The translations under genes were made by a program, and so were the position numbers. Source: Thiohalocapsa sp. ML1 (lineage in GTDB: Bacteria; Pseudomonadota; Gammaproteobacteria; Chromatiales; Chromatiaceae). Taken from it: 64,000 nt of DNA. The stretch lies in NCBI RefSeq assembly GCF_001469165.1, contig NZ_JABX01000024.1, forward strand, positions 27,237-91,236, read 5' to 3'. Positions 63,752 to 64,000 of the stretch are shown one piece after another. Positions within the stretch are counted from its first letter, which is position 1. Each line of letters starts with the position of its first letter. The notes beneath the pieces are model-generated. The model had not been told where the DNA came from, ran no database searches, and saw only the letters and a program-made list of their open reading frames with translations.

Positions 63752-64000
63752 CCTCGGGACTGCCGTTGTCTCACTGGCCGCTTTTCTCACCTTAAATGAA
63801 GATCTACAAACACGGTGTACAACTCTCTTGAGCTACGAAAGACACGAAACACGCGAAAGAGACGACCGTCGGCCGAGCATTTCTCGGGCATTTTGCTTGC
63901 TTCTTAATTCCTGTTCAGTCGTCGAGGAAAACTAGGGATAGGAAAACTAGGGACGGACCACGTTCTTTATGAACGGGGCACGTCGAAAAACGTGGTCTGT
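63752..64000. repeat. Intergenic end of window with an inverted repeat
   Basis: No gene. At 63953-64000 GGACCACGTTCTTTATGAACG and AAAAACGTGGTCTGT form an inverted repeat (GACCACGTT / AACGTGGTC) behind AAACTAGGGA units. Similar GGACGGACCACGTTTT sequences border RAYT/IS200-type genes in other genomes, so a mobile element may begin just beyond the window; inference. Confidence 0.5.

Overview
The window is about 70 percent GC DNA from a gammaproteobacterium. The gene set (accB-accC-prmA-dusB-fis in that order, purH, apaG-apaH, murU, a GCS2-type glutamate-cysteine ligase, a TAXI-type TRAP transporter, a DUF4212/VC_2705-type symporter) together with dense families of short intergenic repeats resembles Chromatiales / purple sulfur bacteria. 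That placement is inferred from gene content and was not tested by alignment. No rRNA or tRNA gene was recognised.

Layout. 1-10952 (+): housekeeping run with the end of accB, accC, prmA, dusB-fis, purH, an LpxA-family acyltransferase, apaG, apaH and a TgpA-like transglutaminase. 11.1-12.5 kb: an REP-type module, a Uma2-family protein and an expanded heptamer array. 12479-16697 (-): polyamine-type ABC transporter (binding protein, ATPase, two permeases). 16872-20174 (-): isopropylmalate/citramalate synthase family enzyme and threonine synthase. 20571-22685 (+): small DUF4212 subunit plus sodium:solute symporter, closed by a clear terminator.

22.7-53.9 kb looks like accessory DNA. It holds a six-heme cytochrome c bracketed by inverted repeats, a 1.2-kb field of repeats, a scarred defence locus (PD-(D/E)XK-type protein, tail of a type I restriction subunit, TOPRIM-like protein and AAA ATPase, vapBC remnants), a TAXI-TRAP transporter with a universal stress protein, a REP-associated tyrosine transposase (RAYT) between two REP arrays, and a 17-kb phage-tail-like contractile particle locus (sheath, tube, hub, spike, PAAR, gp25, gpJ, gpI, fibre) with no head, packaging or lysis genes. 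At 53945-56573 come a cNMP/CBS/DUF294 protein and a DEDDh exonuclease. These two are commonly neighbours of DUF4212/ActP-type symporters in related bacteria, so the 31-kb block may have split an ancestral cluster.

56.7-64 kb returns to ordinary genes: an OprB-type porin, a mercaptopyruvate-type sulfurtransferase, gene fragments carrying a mobile repeat, murU, a glutamate-cysteine ligase, an AstE/AspA-family protein and a VanZ-like protein.

At least four intergenic repeat families recur: CTAGGGG heptamers, GGCCGAGG hairpins, a roughly 200-bp composite element in three copies (one carrying a second element nested inside it), and GCCGGCTTTCCAGCCGGC REP units.
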